A stretch of 64,000 bases of DNA from Sciurus carolinensis. Lineage: Eukaryota > Chordata > Mammalia > Rodentia > Sciuridae. The notes under the pieces are model-generated. The model searched no databases and was not told where the DNA came from. It saw only the letters and a list, made by a program, of their open reading frames with translations. A program made the position numbers and the translations under genes. The stretch spans positions 144,690,057 through 144,754,056 of the forward strand of contig NC_062219.1 in the NCBI RefSeq assembly GCF_902686445.1, given 5' to 3'. Positions 9,433 to 21,537 of the stretch are shown piece after piece (position 1 is the first letter of the stretch; the number at the start of each line of letters is the position of its first letter).

Positions 9433-9545
9433 AAAGACAGAGAAAAAATAAATAAATAAAATAAAAAGGGGTGGGGGTGTAACTCAGGGGTAGAGTGCTT
9501 GCCTTGCATATGCAAAGCCTGGAGTTCAATCCCCAGTATTGCAAA
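9433..9545 (+). repeat. B1-dID right half / ID SINE
   Basis: A-rich linker, then the ID sequence 'ggggtgtaactcaggggtag', 'agtgcttgccttgcatatg' and 'ggagttcaatccccag', ending in an A-rich tail. Position and orientation fit the right half of the SINE beginning at 8770. An independent ID insertion is the alternative. Confidence 0.75.
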
Positions 9546-9599
9546 ATAAATATTAAGTAATTAAAAAATAAACATTTGTAATACTTATGACATTCAGTC

Positions 9600-10180
9600 A
9601 TTCTCTGAAAGGATTATGATCTGTTTGCAAATGTATTGTTGTTTCAAACTTTCAGTTTATTTACTAAATTTAAATTTATTATACTTGTATTTAAAATGAA
9701 ATAAAATAAGCACTCTTTAAATTACAAAAGTAACGTGTGATCATTGTAAATGTGTCAAGTTAGAAGTTATATTACCCCATCATGCTATTTCTCAAAGTAA
9801 TTACCATTTAGAGTTTGCTGTATATTCTTCCAGATTTTTGATATGCATATACTGACATTTATTGCAGCTATTGTCAGTATTAAAAACACGCAGAGCATTT
9901 TGCATCTTGCTCTTTCTCGTTGATTGCCATGTCTGTGACATCTTGTCACACTGGCACATGCACATCCACCTCATTCTTTTTAATAGCTGCATGGTTTGAA
10001 CATAGCACAATTTCGTTATCCTGTCTCCTTTGATGGACATTTGGGTCAGTTCCAAGTCTTCTCCTGTGATAATGCTGCAACCAGAGTTCTTGTATCTACG
10101 GTTTATGTTTAATGAGCATTTACTGCTGCGAAAATGTGACTTTGAAAATAATCCTTGGCAAGATGCTTCTCTCTTAGTGT
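9600..10180 (-). repeat. Ancient L1 3' region (L1ME-like)
   Basis: Reverse-strand landmarks of an old L1 3' UTR: 'cctcattctttttaatagctgc', 'tttgatggacatttgggtc', 'agttccaagtcttctcctg', 'ataatgctgcaacc'. The 129-codon minus frame at 9801-10190 is a by-product of this repeat. Confidence 0.6.
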
Positions 10181-11104
10181 GCTGAAACATACAATATTTA
10201 AAATTTTAAATTTGAATTGAGTCATTTCCATTAAAACCAGGTTAAAAATCGCAACGATCTTTTCCTCTTCTATAGGAATGAATCCTCTTGCTCCAGATGG
10301 GACATAAAGCTCCTTAAATTGAAATTCATTGCATGGGGGTTCTGATGGCCCTTAACAGATGGAGGAACGATCTCATTTGGGCGGTTATGTAACTCGGCGA
10401 TTATCATGGAGCCCTCGACAGCACAGGCGGAAGGTGGCCGGAGCCTGGCTCTGCAGCAAAGGCAGGGGACCAGGCTGTGGGTTCGCGCTTCTCATCTTTT
10501 GTATTTATTTCCTAGTGTCAGTAAGGCGACCTGAGCTCTGAGCACTGGTCTGGGGTAACGCCTGACCTTGGACTCTCAGAAATCAAACGTTCAGACGCCA
10601 GTTGGAATCCAGATAGTTTCTTCTTAGTGCGGATCATTCCCTCTGAAAACTCCATTTCACAAGCGTGCCAGACGGTGGCGCTAGGAGAGGGACGTGGTAT
10701 TAATGTTAATTCAGTAGAAGTGTGTGGAGTGTTAGGTGCCAAGAACTGTTCAGTGCTAGGCGTACAAGTGCAAATAAAATAGATGAGAATCTATTTTAGG
10801 TGTCACAGAGGTGACCCTGTCACCTTTAGCTCAAAGCAATGAAGGCATGGCCAGTCAAATTCCACTGAAGTTCACCTCTATGCTCTGTATTTTTTGGGGG
10901 ATGCTGACTGACACCTTGTCACATGTATTAGCAAATCAAAAGACCCTTTGGGCTGATCCAGTCAAAGAGAAAGCTACTCTTCCTCCTGCCCCACCTTTGG
11001 GGGGGCTTTGCTGAAGTTAGTAGGCAGTTCCCCTCCCTCCTCCCTCCCTCCTTCCTCTCCCTATCACAGTGTCCAGAATAGGCATCTGGAACAGTAGTTG
11101 GTAC
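10181..11104. other. No recognised feature
   Basis: Unique-looking sequence. A mild CpG cluster at 10370-10540 is too short to call an island. No exon is supported. Confidence 0.4.
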
Positions 11105-11106
11105 AC

Positions 11107-11257
11107 AGTAGGTACCGAATAAAGTTTTAAAATGTATATATTTTTAGTTGTAAGTGGACACAATACCTTTATGTTATTTTTATGTGGTGCTGAGGATGGA
11201 ACCCAGGCCTTACGTGTGCCAGGCGAGCGTGCTACCACCCAGCCACAATCCCAATCC
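11107..11257 (-). repeat. ID-type SINE with long A/T tail, minus orientation
   Basis: 'tttttagttgtaagtggac', 'acaatacctttatgtta', 'tatgtggtgctgaggatgg', 'accacccagccacaatccc'. Same family as 7165-7307. Confidence 0.85.
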
Positions 11258-11409
11258 CCCAAATGAATTGTTATTGATTAAATTTCTCCAAATAAATTTT
11301 GCCTAAATGTCAGACGTAAGATATCTTTGGGGTATACAAGGAGAAGTAAAATGCTATTTCTACCTTCTAAGATCTTATATCTAGCTAAGAGAGAGTCATA
11401 TCAAGCAAA

Positions 11410-11505
11410 CTGTCTCAAAATAAAATATAAAAAGGGCTGGGGATGTGGCTCAGTGGTTAAGTATCCCTGGGTTCAATCAAAACAAACAAACAAACAAAAA
11501 CCCTT
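11410..11505 (+). repeat. B1-dID SINE, 5'-truncated (ID half)
   Basis: 'ctgtctcaaaataaaatat' linker, 'gggctggggatgtggctcag', 'ccctgggttcaatc', then a (CAAA)n tail. The B1 half is missing, as expected from incomplete reverse transcription. Confidence 0.88.
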
Positions 11506-12789
11506 TATGACATACATACATACCTAGAGCATATACCTCCATCTCCCCAACTACAGTTACCATTCCTCGTTTTCTTGTTCTACTAAACACCCCGCAAGAC
11601 TTTTAAATCCACCTAGCATGGGCAAACCAGCCTGTGCTTTGGTGTACGTGAGAATACGTTTTCTATCTGTTTGGTGGAGGGTTCATAGTTTGTACTTGTT
11701 TGCAAAGCTGGTATAAATATTTTAGGACACAATTGAGATTTTCTCATGAAAACCCATCCTTCTGTCTCTCTGGTCAGAAGTTTCTAGCTGTGGAGAGAAA
11801 GTACCATTAAATAATTGTGAAGATCCTAATTCCATGGCATCTGAGACAGGTGGATTTCTTCTACAAAGGTTTTGATGAGCTTAATTTTAGTTATGACAAG
11901 GACCAGTTTTGTTATTTAACAAATACCTTAACCTAATTTGATCACTGTTTTGTTTTTTTTTTTAACCTGCTCCTGGTTAAAGGTTGTAGTGGGATAGACA
12001 TACCAGAATCCATTTAGCTTTCAAGTCAGTGGCACAATCTGAATCACTACTTTCAGACAAATTTGTTGATATTTATTGTAGGGTTGCTAGGTGTCTTAAA
12101 TCTTCCTTCTTATATTTCTGCATGTTAGGAAAAGCACTGAATAAAGCAAAAAACCTTGGATACTTTCTGTAGAATAACGTTTGAATGTACAATAACGAAT
12201 GGGTGACATTTTAATTTCGCTTCAGGTCACTTTTAATATTCCACCCATAGATGGCAGCAAGTGACCAATCTGCTGAGCCACCGGGCCCCCCGCCAGTCCT
12301 CAGCTGGTGGGTCTGTTGTAAACTCACCCTAAAAGGGACGAAGGTAGAAAAGACTAGACCACATCTCTGGAGAACGCTGTATTCAGCTGTCTGAGTTGTG
12401 GACTTCTGGTTAGGTCTGGAGAACTTTGTTCTGTTCTGATTCTTTTTCTGAGTCTCCACAGGAACTCCTGGAGCATCCGAGGAAGGGCCCTACGGGGAGG
12501 GTGTGGGGCTCTGGGCTTCCCCGGATGGACTGAAGTCGTTTGCTTTGACTCCTTTGCTCTGAGCTTATGAGATGAAAGTTCTTCTGAAGATTCGACCTTG
12601 TCCATTTGGTCCCTGTGGTTCTGGGCTCTGTCTCTCTTATTTCCAACCTCCCAGCAGCCTGCATCCTTGGGCGGCCATTTCTTGAGTCCTGCTAAGCACC
12701 TCTTTCCCCATGAAGTTGGAGGGTCAATGTGCAAGTGACTTTAAACAGAATAACTTAGCGTAAGCCTCAGTGGGCCGATAGGTATGTGT
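11506..12789. other. No recognised feature
   Basis: No gene supported. Frames at 12211-12734 on the minus strand overlap one another in different phases and match no family I know. A T-run lies at 11950-11964. Confidence 0.4.
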
Positions 12790-12799
12790 GTGTTTATTC

Positions 12800-12965
12800 C
12801 CTGCTGGTTATTTGTCCAGTGCTCCGCCAAATACTTTATATATATCATCTCATTTGCTCCTTACTCTCTCTCTGTATCAGGTGATATGAATTTGTTTGAC
12901 CAATGAGGAAATGGAAAGAAATTAATCTGTTCAAAGTCACCAATTCATTTAATCTAATTCAACAC
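12800..12965 (+). repeat. MIR SINE
   Basis: 'tccagtgctccgccaaatac', 'atatcatctcatttgctcc', 'accaatgaggaaatggaaag' and 'ctgttcaaagtcacc' fall in MIR order. Confidence 0.6.
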
Positions 12966-13211
12966 ATTTAAGGAGACTTTTTCTCAGGATTCGATAAGAT
13001 TTTGACCTTCTTGACTAGTTTGTTGGATTACTGCCATGTGAATATCAAAAGATGTAACTGTTCCCTATTCTTGAAGACTTTATAATGGGAGGACTTAAAC
13101 ATCTGGGAAAGATATCAAGGCAGCAGAATCTGGGAAAACCAAAATTATGGTATGTGGGGGAGGGGGTCGTTGGAAGACACTGGAATAAAAGAGTTGTTCT
13201 AGTGTTTCGAG

Positions 13212-13745
13212 GTTTTTCTTTTTTTTTTTTTAACTTTTTAAAAAATCTTTTTTGTTCTTTTTAGATATACAAGACAGAAGAGTGTATTTTGACATATTAT
13301 ACATACATAGAGTCTAAATTTTTTAATTAGAATTCATTCTTGTGGTTGTACTTTATGTGGAGTTACACTGGTTGTATATTCACATATGAGTAAAGGAATG
13401 TTATGTCCAATTCATTCTATAGTCTTTTCTATTTCCATCCCTCTCCCTTCCCTTCTTTCTCCTTGTCTAATCCAATAAACTTCTATTCTCCTCCCTCCTT
13501 TTAGTGTGTTAGCATCCACATATCAGAGAGAACATTTGGCCTTTGGTTTTGGGGATTGGCTTATTTCACTTTGCATGAGCGTCTCCAGTTCCATCCATTG
13601 ACTGGCAAATGCCATAATTTCATTCTTCTTTATGACTGAGTAATATTCCATTGTGCCTATATACCACATTTTCTTTGTCTATTCATTTGTTGAAGGGCAC
13701 CCAGGATGGTTCCCTAGATTAGTTATTGTGAATTGTGTTTCTAGG
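13212..13745 (-). mobile_element. 5'-truncated L1, minus orientation
   Basis: Begins with a T-rich (reverse poly-A) run. The rodent L1 3' UTR follows on the reverse strand ('ttttgacatattatacatac', 'gtgttagcatccacatatc'), then the end of ORF2 ('ccatccattgactggcaaatg', 'tatgactgagtaatattcc'). It is cut off in ORF2 at about 13745. No intact frame remains. Confidence 0.85.
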
Positions 13746-13999
13746 TTTTCATAGAAATGGAAGAGGCTTGGGAGGTATGGAAGGTAAACAGGGACTTTGA
13801 AGTGAAGCTGTAATATCTAACTTGCAGTTGCCCTTCATTGCCGTAGCATTAAGAATTTGCTAGCATGATCTTGTTGCATGGGCCAAGTTGTATTAAACTG
13901 GATTCTCAAACTCTTGTGGGGACCTAGGATCTGTATCTACTCTCAAAGTGTCTCTGGTATTATAAGGCCTCCTGAAGCATCAGCAATAGTAGAATCCCT
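13746..13999. other. No recognised feature
   Basis: A short unique-looking segment between two L1 copies in opposite orientation. Confidence 0.4.
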
Positions 14000-14765
14000 A
14001 CCTTAGAGCCAGTCAGCACATACAGATGCTCAACATCATCAGGAAAATGCAAATCAAAGCCATGATGAGATACTACTTCATACCAACTGGGATAGCCAAA
14101 ATAAAAAAAGTCAGCAGCAAATTTTGTTGAGGATGTGGGAAAGTTGGAACTTTCATATTCCGCTAATGGGGATGAAAAGTGGTGTGGCTATTTTGGAACC
14201 TAGTCTAATGGTTTCTCAAATGATCAAACACGGAGTCACCATAGGACCCTGCAATCCCACTCCCAGGTTTAAACTCAAGGGAAATGAAAATGTATGAGCA
14301 CACAAAAGTTTGCACTGCATGTCTATAGCAGCATGACTCACAGTAGCCAAAATATTAGAAATAACCAGATCTCCATCAACTGATGACAGGGTATATCCAT
14401 ACAGTAGAATTTTATTGAGCAGTAAAAAGGCATGCGGTACTGATTCATGCTACAATCTAGATGAACTTTGGAAATATTATGTTAAAGGAAAAAGGTCAGT
14501 CACAAAAGACCGCATGTTGCATGATTCAACTTAAATGAAAATATCTAGAATAAGCAAATCTACAGAGACAAAAGATTCATGGTTGCTTAGGGCTGGGGAT
14601 AGGGTGTGGGGGTTAGGAGGGTGAGAACAAAAGAATGCAGTTTCTTTTTGAGGTTCTAAAACTGCAGTTCTGATTCACCAACCATAAATACACTAAAAAC
14701 AATTGAATTATATACTTAAAATGGCTAAATTGACTATCCTTCAAATTACTTCTAACAAAGTGGCT
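14000..14765 (+). mobile_element. L1 3' end (ORF2 C-terminal part and 3' UTR), older copy
   Basis: Plus-strand L1 landmarks in order: 'aggaaaatgcaaatcaaagcc', 'tgagatactacttcatacc', 'tgttgaggatgtgggaaag', 'agtagccaaaatattagaa', 'ccatcaactgatgacagg', 'aatggctaaattgac'. Frames are broken. More diverged than the L1 at 13.2 kb. Confidence 0.85.
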
Positions 14766-14849
14766 TTCTTTTCTTTTTTTCTTTCTTTCCTTTGGGATCC
14801 ACTGTCTGCTGTAGCTCCTTATGTAGAACTTACTTTCCAGGTTCTGTTC

Positions 14850-15020
14850 TGAACACTTGGCTTGTGTGGATTCTTACTCCTTACGGCAATTTCACCAGGG
14901 AAGTGATTTAAGTTTGTCTGTTTTACAGACAGGGAAATCAAGACAAGGAGGGATGAAGGATCTTGTTCAAGGTTACTAAACTGGGGAGGGGATGCTTTAG
15001 AATCACTTGGGGAGAAGCGG
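14850..15020 (+). repeat. MIR SINE, degraded
   Basis: 'ttcttactccttacggcaa', 'gttttacagacagggaaatc', 'tcttgttcaaggttactaa' follow MIR order. Confidence 0.5.
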
Positions 15021-15504
15021 GAGGACACCAGAATCTCTGCTCTTAATCACAGGCCATACGGCTTGGAAGAGGTCATTGTGTGCCATCAGCTGGTCACATC
15101 CTCCAGTATTTTACACATATAAGGCACACTTAGGGTGGCCTGGCAGAGTCAAGTCTATTGCTCTGATCTGGAGCTCTCTTCAGTACATCACATCACCTGG
15201 ATGCCTACGGGTTAGCAGAGATGTTCCCAAATCTGGGTTCTGTTCCTCCTCATTACCATTCATCAATAGCCTAACTCTGCCAGGATCATGTAGGACATTT
15301 TACACAATGGCCAATGAATGGAGAAAACTCACCCTCTCCAGGACCCTCTGCCCCAGCAGGTCTGGGGTCTGGGTTTCTCTAGGGCCGGATGGTGAAGGGG
15401 TGTGGTCTGTATGCCGTCAGCAGAGCTATTCACCGGAAAGGCAGATTTCCAGGAATCAGGATTAACTCTTCCTTAATTTGAGCCTAATTTGTTCCAGCAT
15501 GGCA

Positions 15505-15505
<1 letters not shown>
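15021..15505. other. No recognised feature
   Basis: No repeat or exon recognised. The 152-codon plus frame 15007-15465 has no recognisable domain and is not supported as a gene. Confidence 0.4.
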
Positions 15506-15507
<2 letters not shown>

Positions 15508-15565
<58 letters not shown>

Positions 15566-15578
15566 TTTTTTTTTTTTT
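15508..15578. repeat. Compound (GT)n-(AT)n microsatellite and T-run
   Basis: Alternating GT for about 40 bases, then TA for about 17, then about 14 T. Several spurious frames encoding CVCV/THTH runs come from it. Confidence 0.97.
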
Positions 15579-16199
15579 AATCATTATGATGAGTCTGAGC
15601 TCTTCCAGAGTGTCAACACGGTTTCCAGGCCACGTGGAGCTGGTCTGGAGCTCCCTGGGTGGTTGGGAGTTCATGATAACTTGGTGATCTGCAGCTGGGA
15701 GCAGGTGATTATTAGCACCCAAGTTTTGACTTTTGTAAGCAAATGGTATCTGTAGGCAAATAGAGCTGACGGGACAAGAGTCTATCAGTAATTTCAGGGT
15801 GCAGTCTGGTGACAAGGACACACCCAGTACCATCCACATACACAGGAGACGGTTTTTGCTTAGAATTTATGATTATTATTTTGAATCTGGGGGCGGAGTC
15901 AAGGAGTCAAGTTGAAACACCAAGGTGAAGCTGTGTGGCTGTTTAAACGAAGACAAGGAAGGAGCAGCCTATAAAATTGGTTGGGGATTTGGGAGTTTAT
16001 AGAGGAAACATGAAATAATATGCAAGCATAACCATGAAATATTGCCTATTTCATTCTTCATTATGTATTACCAGAAGATTTCAAGGGAACAAAATTTACA
16101 GGAAGATCTTATTCAATGTAAAAGAGTAGTTCTTTTCTGTATGAAAAATAATAAGTTGACTCTCTCTTATCTGAAATACTAGAACTGTTTTGGACTTCA
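15579..16199. other. No recognised feature
   Basis: Unique-looking sequence, no gene supported. Confidence 0.4.
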
Positions 16200-16380
16200 C
16201 ATTAAAAAAAATTTTTTATGTGTTCCTTTTAGTTATACATGACAGTAGAGGGTATTTTGACATATCAAACACACATGGAGTATAACTTCCCATTCTTGTG
16301 GGTTGTGCTTGATGTGGAGGGACACTGGTCAGAACATAGGAAGGTTATGTCCAATTTATTCTACTGTCTTTGACTTTGGA
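16200..16380 (-). repeat. L1 3' UTR fragment, minus orientation
   Basis: 'cttttagttatacatgacag', 'ggtattttgacatatcaaac', 'tgtggagggacactggtcag', 'attctactgtctttgac'. Same 3' UTR as the L1 at 13.2 kb, truncated before ORF2. Confidence 0.82.
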
Positions 16381-16520
16381 TATTTTTAGATTTTGGAATA
16401 TATGCATATAGATAATGAGATATTTGGGGGAAGGAACCCAAGTTTAAACAGAAAATTCATTTAAGGTTTCACGTAAACCTTATACACATAATTTGGAGGT
16501 AATTTCATACAGTATTCTGT

Positions 16521-16716
16521 TTATTTATTTAGGTACTGGGGATTGAACCCAGGGGTGCTTTACCACTGAGCTACATCCCCAGTCCCCACCTTTTTAATTT
16601 TTTACTTTAAGACAGGGTCTCTCTCAGTTGCTGAGGCTGGCCTCCAACTTGTGATTTTCCTGCCTCAGCCTCCCAAGCCACTGGGATTACAGGCCTATGC
16701 TACCACATCCACCTCA
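16521..16716 (-). repeat. B1-dID SINE
   Basis: ID part 'tactggggattgaaccc' to 'ctacatccccagtcc', T-rich linker, B1 part 'gctgaggctggcctccaac' to 'ggcctatgctaccacatcc'. Confidence 0.92.
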
Positions 16717-18424
16717 TGCAATGTTCTTAATAATTTTGTGCAAGAAGCAGTTTCTTGGTGTGGAATTTTCAACCTGTTGTGTCATGTTGGCACTCTGAAA
16801 TTTTACGATTTGTGAGTGTTTGGGGTTTTGGATTTGGGGATATATTAGGAATTCCATATTCCATGTGTGTTTCATTGTTAAATCTCGTAAGGATGGGAGT
16901 GGATTGCAGTCTTTGGAGACAGATGGGATAACAAAGCAATCCTTAACATCTCTTAAATGTCTTAATGTCCTAGAGAATCAAAGAAAGCCTTCTTGATGAG
17001 CATAGGATCAGATTCTTCCTCATTGCTACTTCTACAGTCCTTCCTGCATCATTCCCTATCCCTAAATCAGATGGACGTCCCCCATCTCTGGGCTTCTCCT
17101 GTCCCTTTGTGGCGTTGACAGTTGGTTTTCTGGGAGACCGAGCCCTCTCTCTGTTCTGGCTTTTCAGTTTCTTCCTGGAATTGCTCATTTGCTCAGTTCC
17201 TTTCTACCGCTGTTCCTTGAATGGCTCCAGACAGAGCCCAGCTTCAGAGAACACTCTGCTGGTTATTTGTAGTCTTACAAGTGATTGGTAACCTTGAAGG
17301 TTTCCCTCAAGGGGATTTCTGCCTCCGTGGGCGACGAGAGATTGCAGTACGTTCAAAAGAACACTGAGGTCGCTGTGAGGGTGGGCCACGCGGCGGGGAC
17401 AGCAAATCCAGGCAGAAGTCAACAAAATAAATTTGAGATGAAGAGGAACAACACAGACAAAGGGAGCCAGGACAGCTCCAGTCCGGCGGGGACAGCGGGA
17501 GGCCGTGAGGTGGGTGGCTCAGCGTGAAGGAAGCTCACAGGGATGGACAGATGGGTGGAAGGGAGTTTTCCCAGAAGTTGGGATAAGCCTCCCACCAGGT
17601 CTGTAATTCCACGTAAGCCACGACTGGATTTAGCCATCAACACGAAAAGAATCAATAGTGATGGCTTCTCAGCTTCATTTAGGTAAATCTAAGATAGATG
17701 CTTTCAGTGAGAGTATTTAGGACAGGAAAAGAAGCTGCGGCTTGAAGCAGGTGAAGAATTTTGGTCTTTTAGATTCAACCTTTCGCCTTGAATCCTTTCG
17801 ATAATGATAATGACGGTGACAACAGGGGGTGGTAGTATTATGGGGTAAGGTTTGGATGAATGTACGTGGAAAGTTCTTCATTGGCTCCTATCTGTCACTT
17901 CTAGGTATTCAACCGGACAGAGGACAGGGTAGAGTCCTGGGTGGGTCCAGGGGACGGCCTGCCCCACAACCATTTCTTCCTTCTTACTCTCAGAGCTTCA
18001 TGTCCCCCCTGTCCCCTAACTCTGTCTTCCAGCTGGCAATGTGCCAAGCCCGGGGGGGTCTGTGGTTTTAGAATCACCCTTGGACGACTGGCCAGGAGAT
18101 GAGAGTGGGATCCCATTTCGTCGACTGGGACTTTGAGCCACTGAGGGATTCCGATGAGAGAAATGCACTGTTCACCTCCATCCTCCTGTTTGCACGGGGT
18201 TGAAGACGCAAAGGCAGCAGTTGTGTCCAGCATTTTGTGCTTCCGAGGGGGGCTTCTGCGACGGGAGCTGAGCAGAGAGAAAGCGAGAGCCAGCCTGTGC
18301 AGAGACTCGGGGATGCCCGAGTTGCTTCCCTTGCCGAGTCTTGTTTTATAAAACAAACTCTTATTATTCGGGTTGCGTTTAGTCCATTCTTTCCTTCTTT
18401 GGAGATAAAAGCATCCACGCTCTG
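16717..18424. other. No recognised feature
   Basis: About 1.7 kb with no repeat, RNA or exon that I can name. Overlapping frames at 17109-17655 and 17829-18509 run on both strands and show no domain. Confidence 0.35.
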
Positions 18425-18642
18425 CTGGGCACAGTGGTGCATGCCTGTAATCCCAGAGGCTCCAGAGGCTGAGGCAGGAGGATCTCAAGTACAAAGTCAG
18501 CCTCAGCAACTCAGTGAGGCCTTAAGCAACTTCATGAGACCCTGTCTCAATATTAAAAATAAAAGAGGCTGGGGATGTGGCTCAGTGGTTAAGCACCCTT
18601 GGGTTCAATCCCTGCTACCAAAAACAAACAAACAAACAAATC
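18425..18642 (+). repeat. Full-length B1-dID SINE
   Basis: B1 half from 'ctgggcacagtggtgcatgc' to 'gagaccctgtctc', linker 'aatattaaaaataaaag', ID half from 'ggctggggatgtggctcag' to 'gggttcaatccctgc', then a (CAAA)n tail. A good reference copy for the family. Confidence 0.95.
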
Positions 18643-19479
18643 CTACCTGACATGAGTACTTTAATCACACTCTGCCTCCACCACGTGAGAGGAGCCAGTA
18701 CTTCTGTTTGGGAGGTATGCAGAGTTTATCCCGCGTCCCCCGAGGCTGAGCTCGCTTTCTGCTGCCTGGCATTTCAATCATTTTAATCATCTGATTTCGT
18801 GCACACACATTAGAGTTTTACAAATAAAGTCCCTAAAGAGAAAACAAAACCAAATTAAAAGTTTACTTAAATAAATTGATCTTGTAAAATCCTTTCGGAA
18901 TAAGAGCTGAGGAAACAAATGTGTCTCCCGTGCTGGGTGTTCGGAATGGTAGGCAGGGCAAAAGTCCAAGAGGAAAGAAAACCTCCGACCAAAGAAGCAC
19001 CAGGAGTAATCAGGAGAGAAAGCCCAATTCTCCGCTCCAGGGCTTTTGTGCCGGCAAGAGCACCTTCTGAGCAACCAGGCAAGTGTCTTTCCAGGTCATG
19101 TCTAACGGATTGGCACCTCTTCAGTCTGTCACCACCCCAACCCCAAACTTCCCAATCAATACAGAGAGTCAAAATGCACCCTTGACGTGTGCGCTCGTTG
19201 GACAGCCAAGCATAATTCCACAGCGGTGACCCTGATGGAACTTAACCTGGGTGGGGGTCCTAAGTGGAATGAAATACTCCACTAATTAATTGAAAAATTG
19301 CCAACGGCGGGCAGAACATGGTGGTGGGGCCAGGTAGGATTCAAAGACAAGACTCGAAACTCAGTGGTGTACGAGTGTTTATTCTTGGCATATGCGCAGA
19401 CCACCGTGATGCGCATGTAAGGTTGTGAGCTCTGTAGGAGAGACCCCAAGTCAATGTGCCACCAGAGACATCTGATGGA
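18643..19479. other. No recognised feature
   Basis: No gene or named repeat recognised. Confidence 0.35.
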
Positions 19480-19835
19480 AGAGATCCCCTGCCACCAGAA
19501 GGGCGGGAGACTGCTTCCTGAGAGGGCAGACTTTGAAGGGAGCCTGGAAGGGCAGGTCACATTCAAATTTGGGAGAGTCAGAGAAAAGGGACACTCCAAG
19601 CAGAATAGAAGAATACTGTATTTTAGTTTAGTCGTAGACAGTGTAGTAGGTATTATAAGGGGCAAAATAAGTTAGTGCCAGATGATAGAAACTAAGAGTT
19701 GGGTAAGGTTGTCATTCCACAGGCAATGGGGAGTCACAGAGTGTTTAGGAGCAGGGATGACTCTTACTTTAGGAAGATCAAGCCAGTGCAACAAGTGGGA
19801 TGATCAAAACCACATGTTCACTCGGGAAGCACTTG
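19480..19835 (-). repeat. L2 LINE fragment, tentative
   Basis: The order 'gcagactttgaagggagcc', 'caggcaatggggagtcacag', 'tttaggagcagggatgac' and 'ttaggaagatcaagccag' resembles the reverse strand of the L2 ORF end and 3' region. Confidence 0.45.
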
Positions 19836-19849
19836 TGATGGTTTAGATA

Positions 19850-20215
19850 AAATATACTGAAGTCCTTCCATGACTGTAACAAATATTTGAGATAAATCAA
19901 CTTATAGAGAGATAAGGTTTATTTTATCTCAGTTTTGGAGGTTTCAGTCCATAACTCATGGCTTTGCTGCTTTTGGGCCTGGGAGGCAGTACATCGGGGT
20001 GGGCAGAGCATGGAAAAACTGCTCGCCTCATGGCCAAGAGGAGGGGGAAGAAAAAATAAAGAGGAAGAGGAGGGCTGGGGTTCTGTGATGCCCTTCAAGG
20101 ACTCTCCCCAGTGACTAGATGATCTCCCACTAGGTCCCACAAAGTGCCCACCATCTTCCAACCCGACCAAGCTGGTGACTAAGCCTGTAACACATGGGCC
20201 TCTGGGGACATTGGA
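19850..20215 (-). repeat. MaLR LTR, minus orientation
   Basis: 'ttgagataaatcaacttat', 'agagataaggtttattttat', 'tttggaggtttcagtccat', 'ccacaaagtgcccaccatc' and 'tggggacattggaaa' follow the reverse-strand order of rodent MaLR LTRs. Confidence 0.65.
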
Positions 20216-21029
20216 AAATCTGGCGTTAGGGTTACAGAGAGGACAGCGAGTGGGGGGTGGATGTGGATTGTAGCTGTACATAGAGAGCTGGTGGAAGGCA
20301 GCGAGTGGTAGCTGGCGGGGAGGGATGAGGAAGGAGAGCCTTCCCGGCCTGCAGGTTGTGTCTCATCAGAATCAACTGCTTGCTGCCAGCTCTCCATGTT
20401 GGACACGCTGACGGAGCGTGTTGTGGATTTTCCCATCTCCATCTGCTCACCACAGGCAGCTCGGGGGACTCCTGGCCCCACACCTCCCAGGCCAGCTAGT
20501 CATTGATGAGGCTGACAACCGGGCGGGTCTTGGTGACACTGGACGTCATCCAAGGGAGCCTGAACTGGGACCAGCAGGTCTCCCAACTTCCAATACCCTT
20601 CACTGGTAACCACATTAAGCTCTAATATTTGCTAAACTCCTTCAAGGGCGGTCTCACAAAGAACATCGAAGGGCATACAGAAGGAAGGGTATGGGGGAGG
20701 AAGGGGTCACCTCTGGATTCAAGTCCAGCTTCTCTGCTGGAAGGACAAGGGTCCCCGAGACCAGCATGGCAATGGCAGCATCTATTGAGAATTTCCAAGG
20801 GAAGGTAAAACCCAGGAGGAAGCAGAGTCTGATTCCGTGTGGTTCTGGAAAGTATTTTCCCATGGCTAGATTTTTATTTTCCTGGGTTTTAACCTTACTA
20901 AAGGGAGTTTTCCTCACACAGGTGCATACAATTTGGTCCTTGCTACTTTCCTGAAATCATTTCCTGCCACCAACCTATGAACACCCTGAACTCTGGCTCA
21001 AGTTGGAGCCTTGGAACTTGAACTTGATA
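20216..21029. other. No recognised feature
   Basis: Unique-looking sequence. No exon supported. Confidence 0.35.
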
Positions 21030-21300
21030 TGCCGGTTCTGCGTCTCAGTGCCCTGCAGCTCTTGCTTCCTCTGCCTGGAATGACCTCCCTCCAACTGTGG
21101 CCTCCAGGGCCAGTGTGAACACTATGTCCTGGGCCTCTCAGGGCCCCAAGCATGCTGACCGACCGAATTGTCATTGATGGTCACTCTGATCTCTGCAGGG
21201 CCTTCCCTCAGGGCTGGGACCTCCCCTTGTTCACCTCTGGATCTCTGGCCTAGCCCAGAGCCTGCAGACGGAAGGGAGGTCCTGCCTGAAAGAAGAAACA
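21030..21300 (+). repeat. L2 LINE 3' region, tentative
   Basis: 'cttgcttcctctgcctggaa' with a following 'ctccctcc' and 'cttccctcagggctggg' resembles the conserved 3' part of L2. Confidence 0.4.
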
Positions 21301-21439
21301 CTTAAAATCGGCTAATGATCATCAACTCGGAGTGGAGTTTTGTTCTCCTGATGTATCTGTTCTCACATTGGCACAACGGTGATTCCTTTTTCTCCCTGTA
21401 TTTTGTGAAGCATTTTCATTTAAGCATGTTTTATAACAT

Positions 21440-21537
21440 TTTTTGTGTATTTATTTTTTTAATGTGGTGCCGAGGATTGAACCCAGTGCCTCACACGTGC
21501 TAGGCAAGCCTTCCACTACTGAGCCTGACCCCAGCCC
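21440..21537 (-). repeat. ID-type SINE, minus orientation
   Basis: 'ttaatgtggtgccgagg', 'ttgaacccagtgcctcac', 'cgtgctaggcaagcc' and 'actgagcctgaccccagcc'. Confidence 0.88.

Noticed and set aside
15478..15839. Frames with CVCV / THTH / IYIY runs
   Set aside because: Translated GT and TA microsatellites. The same holds for 6757-7287 and 46429-46761.
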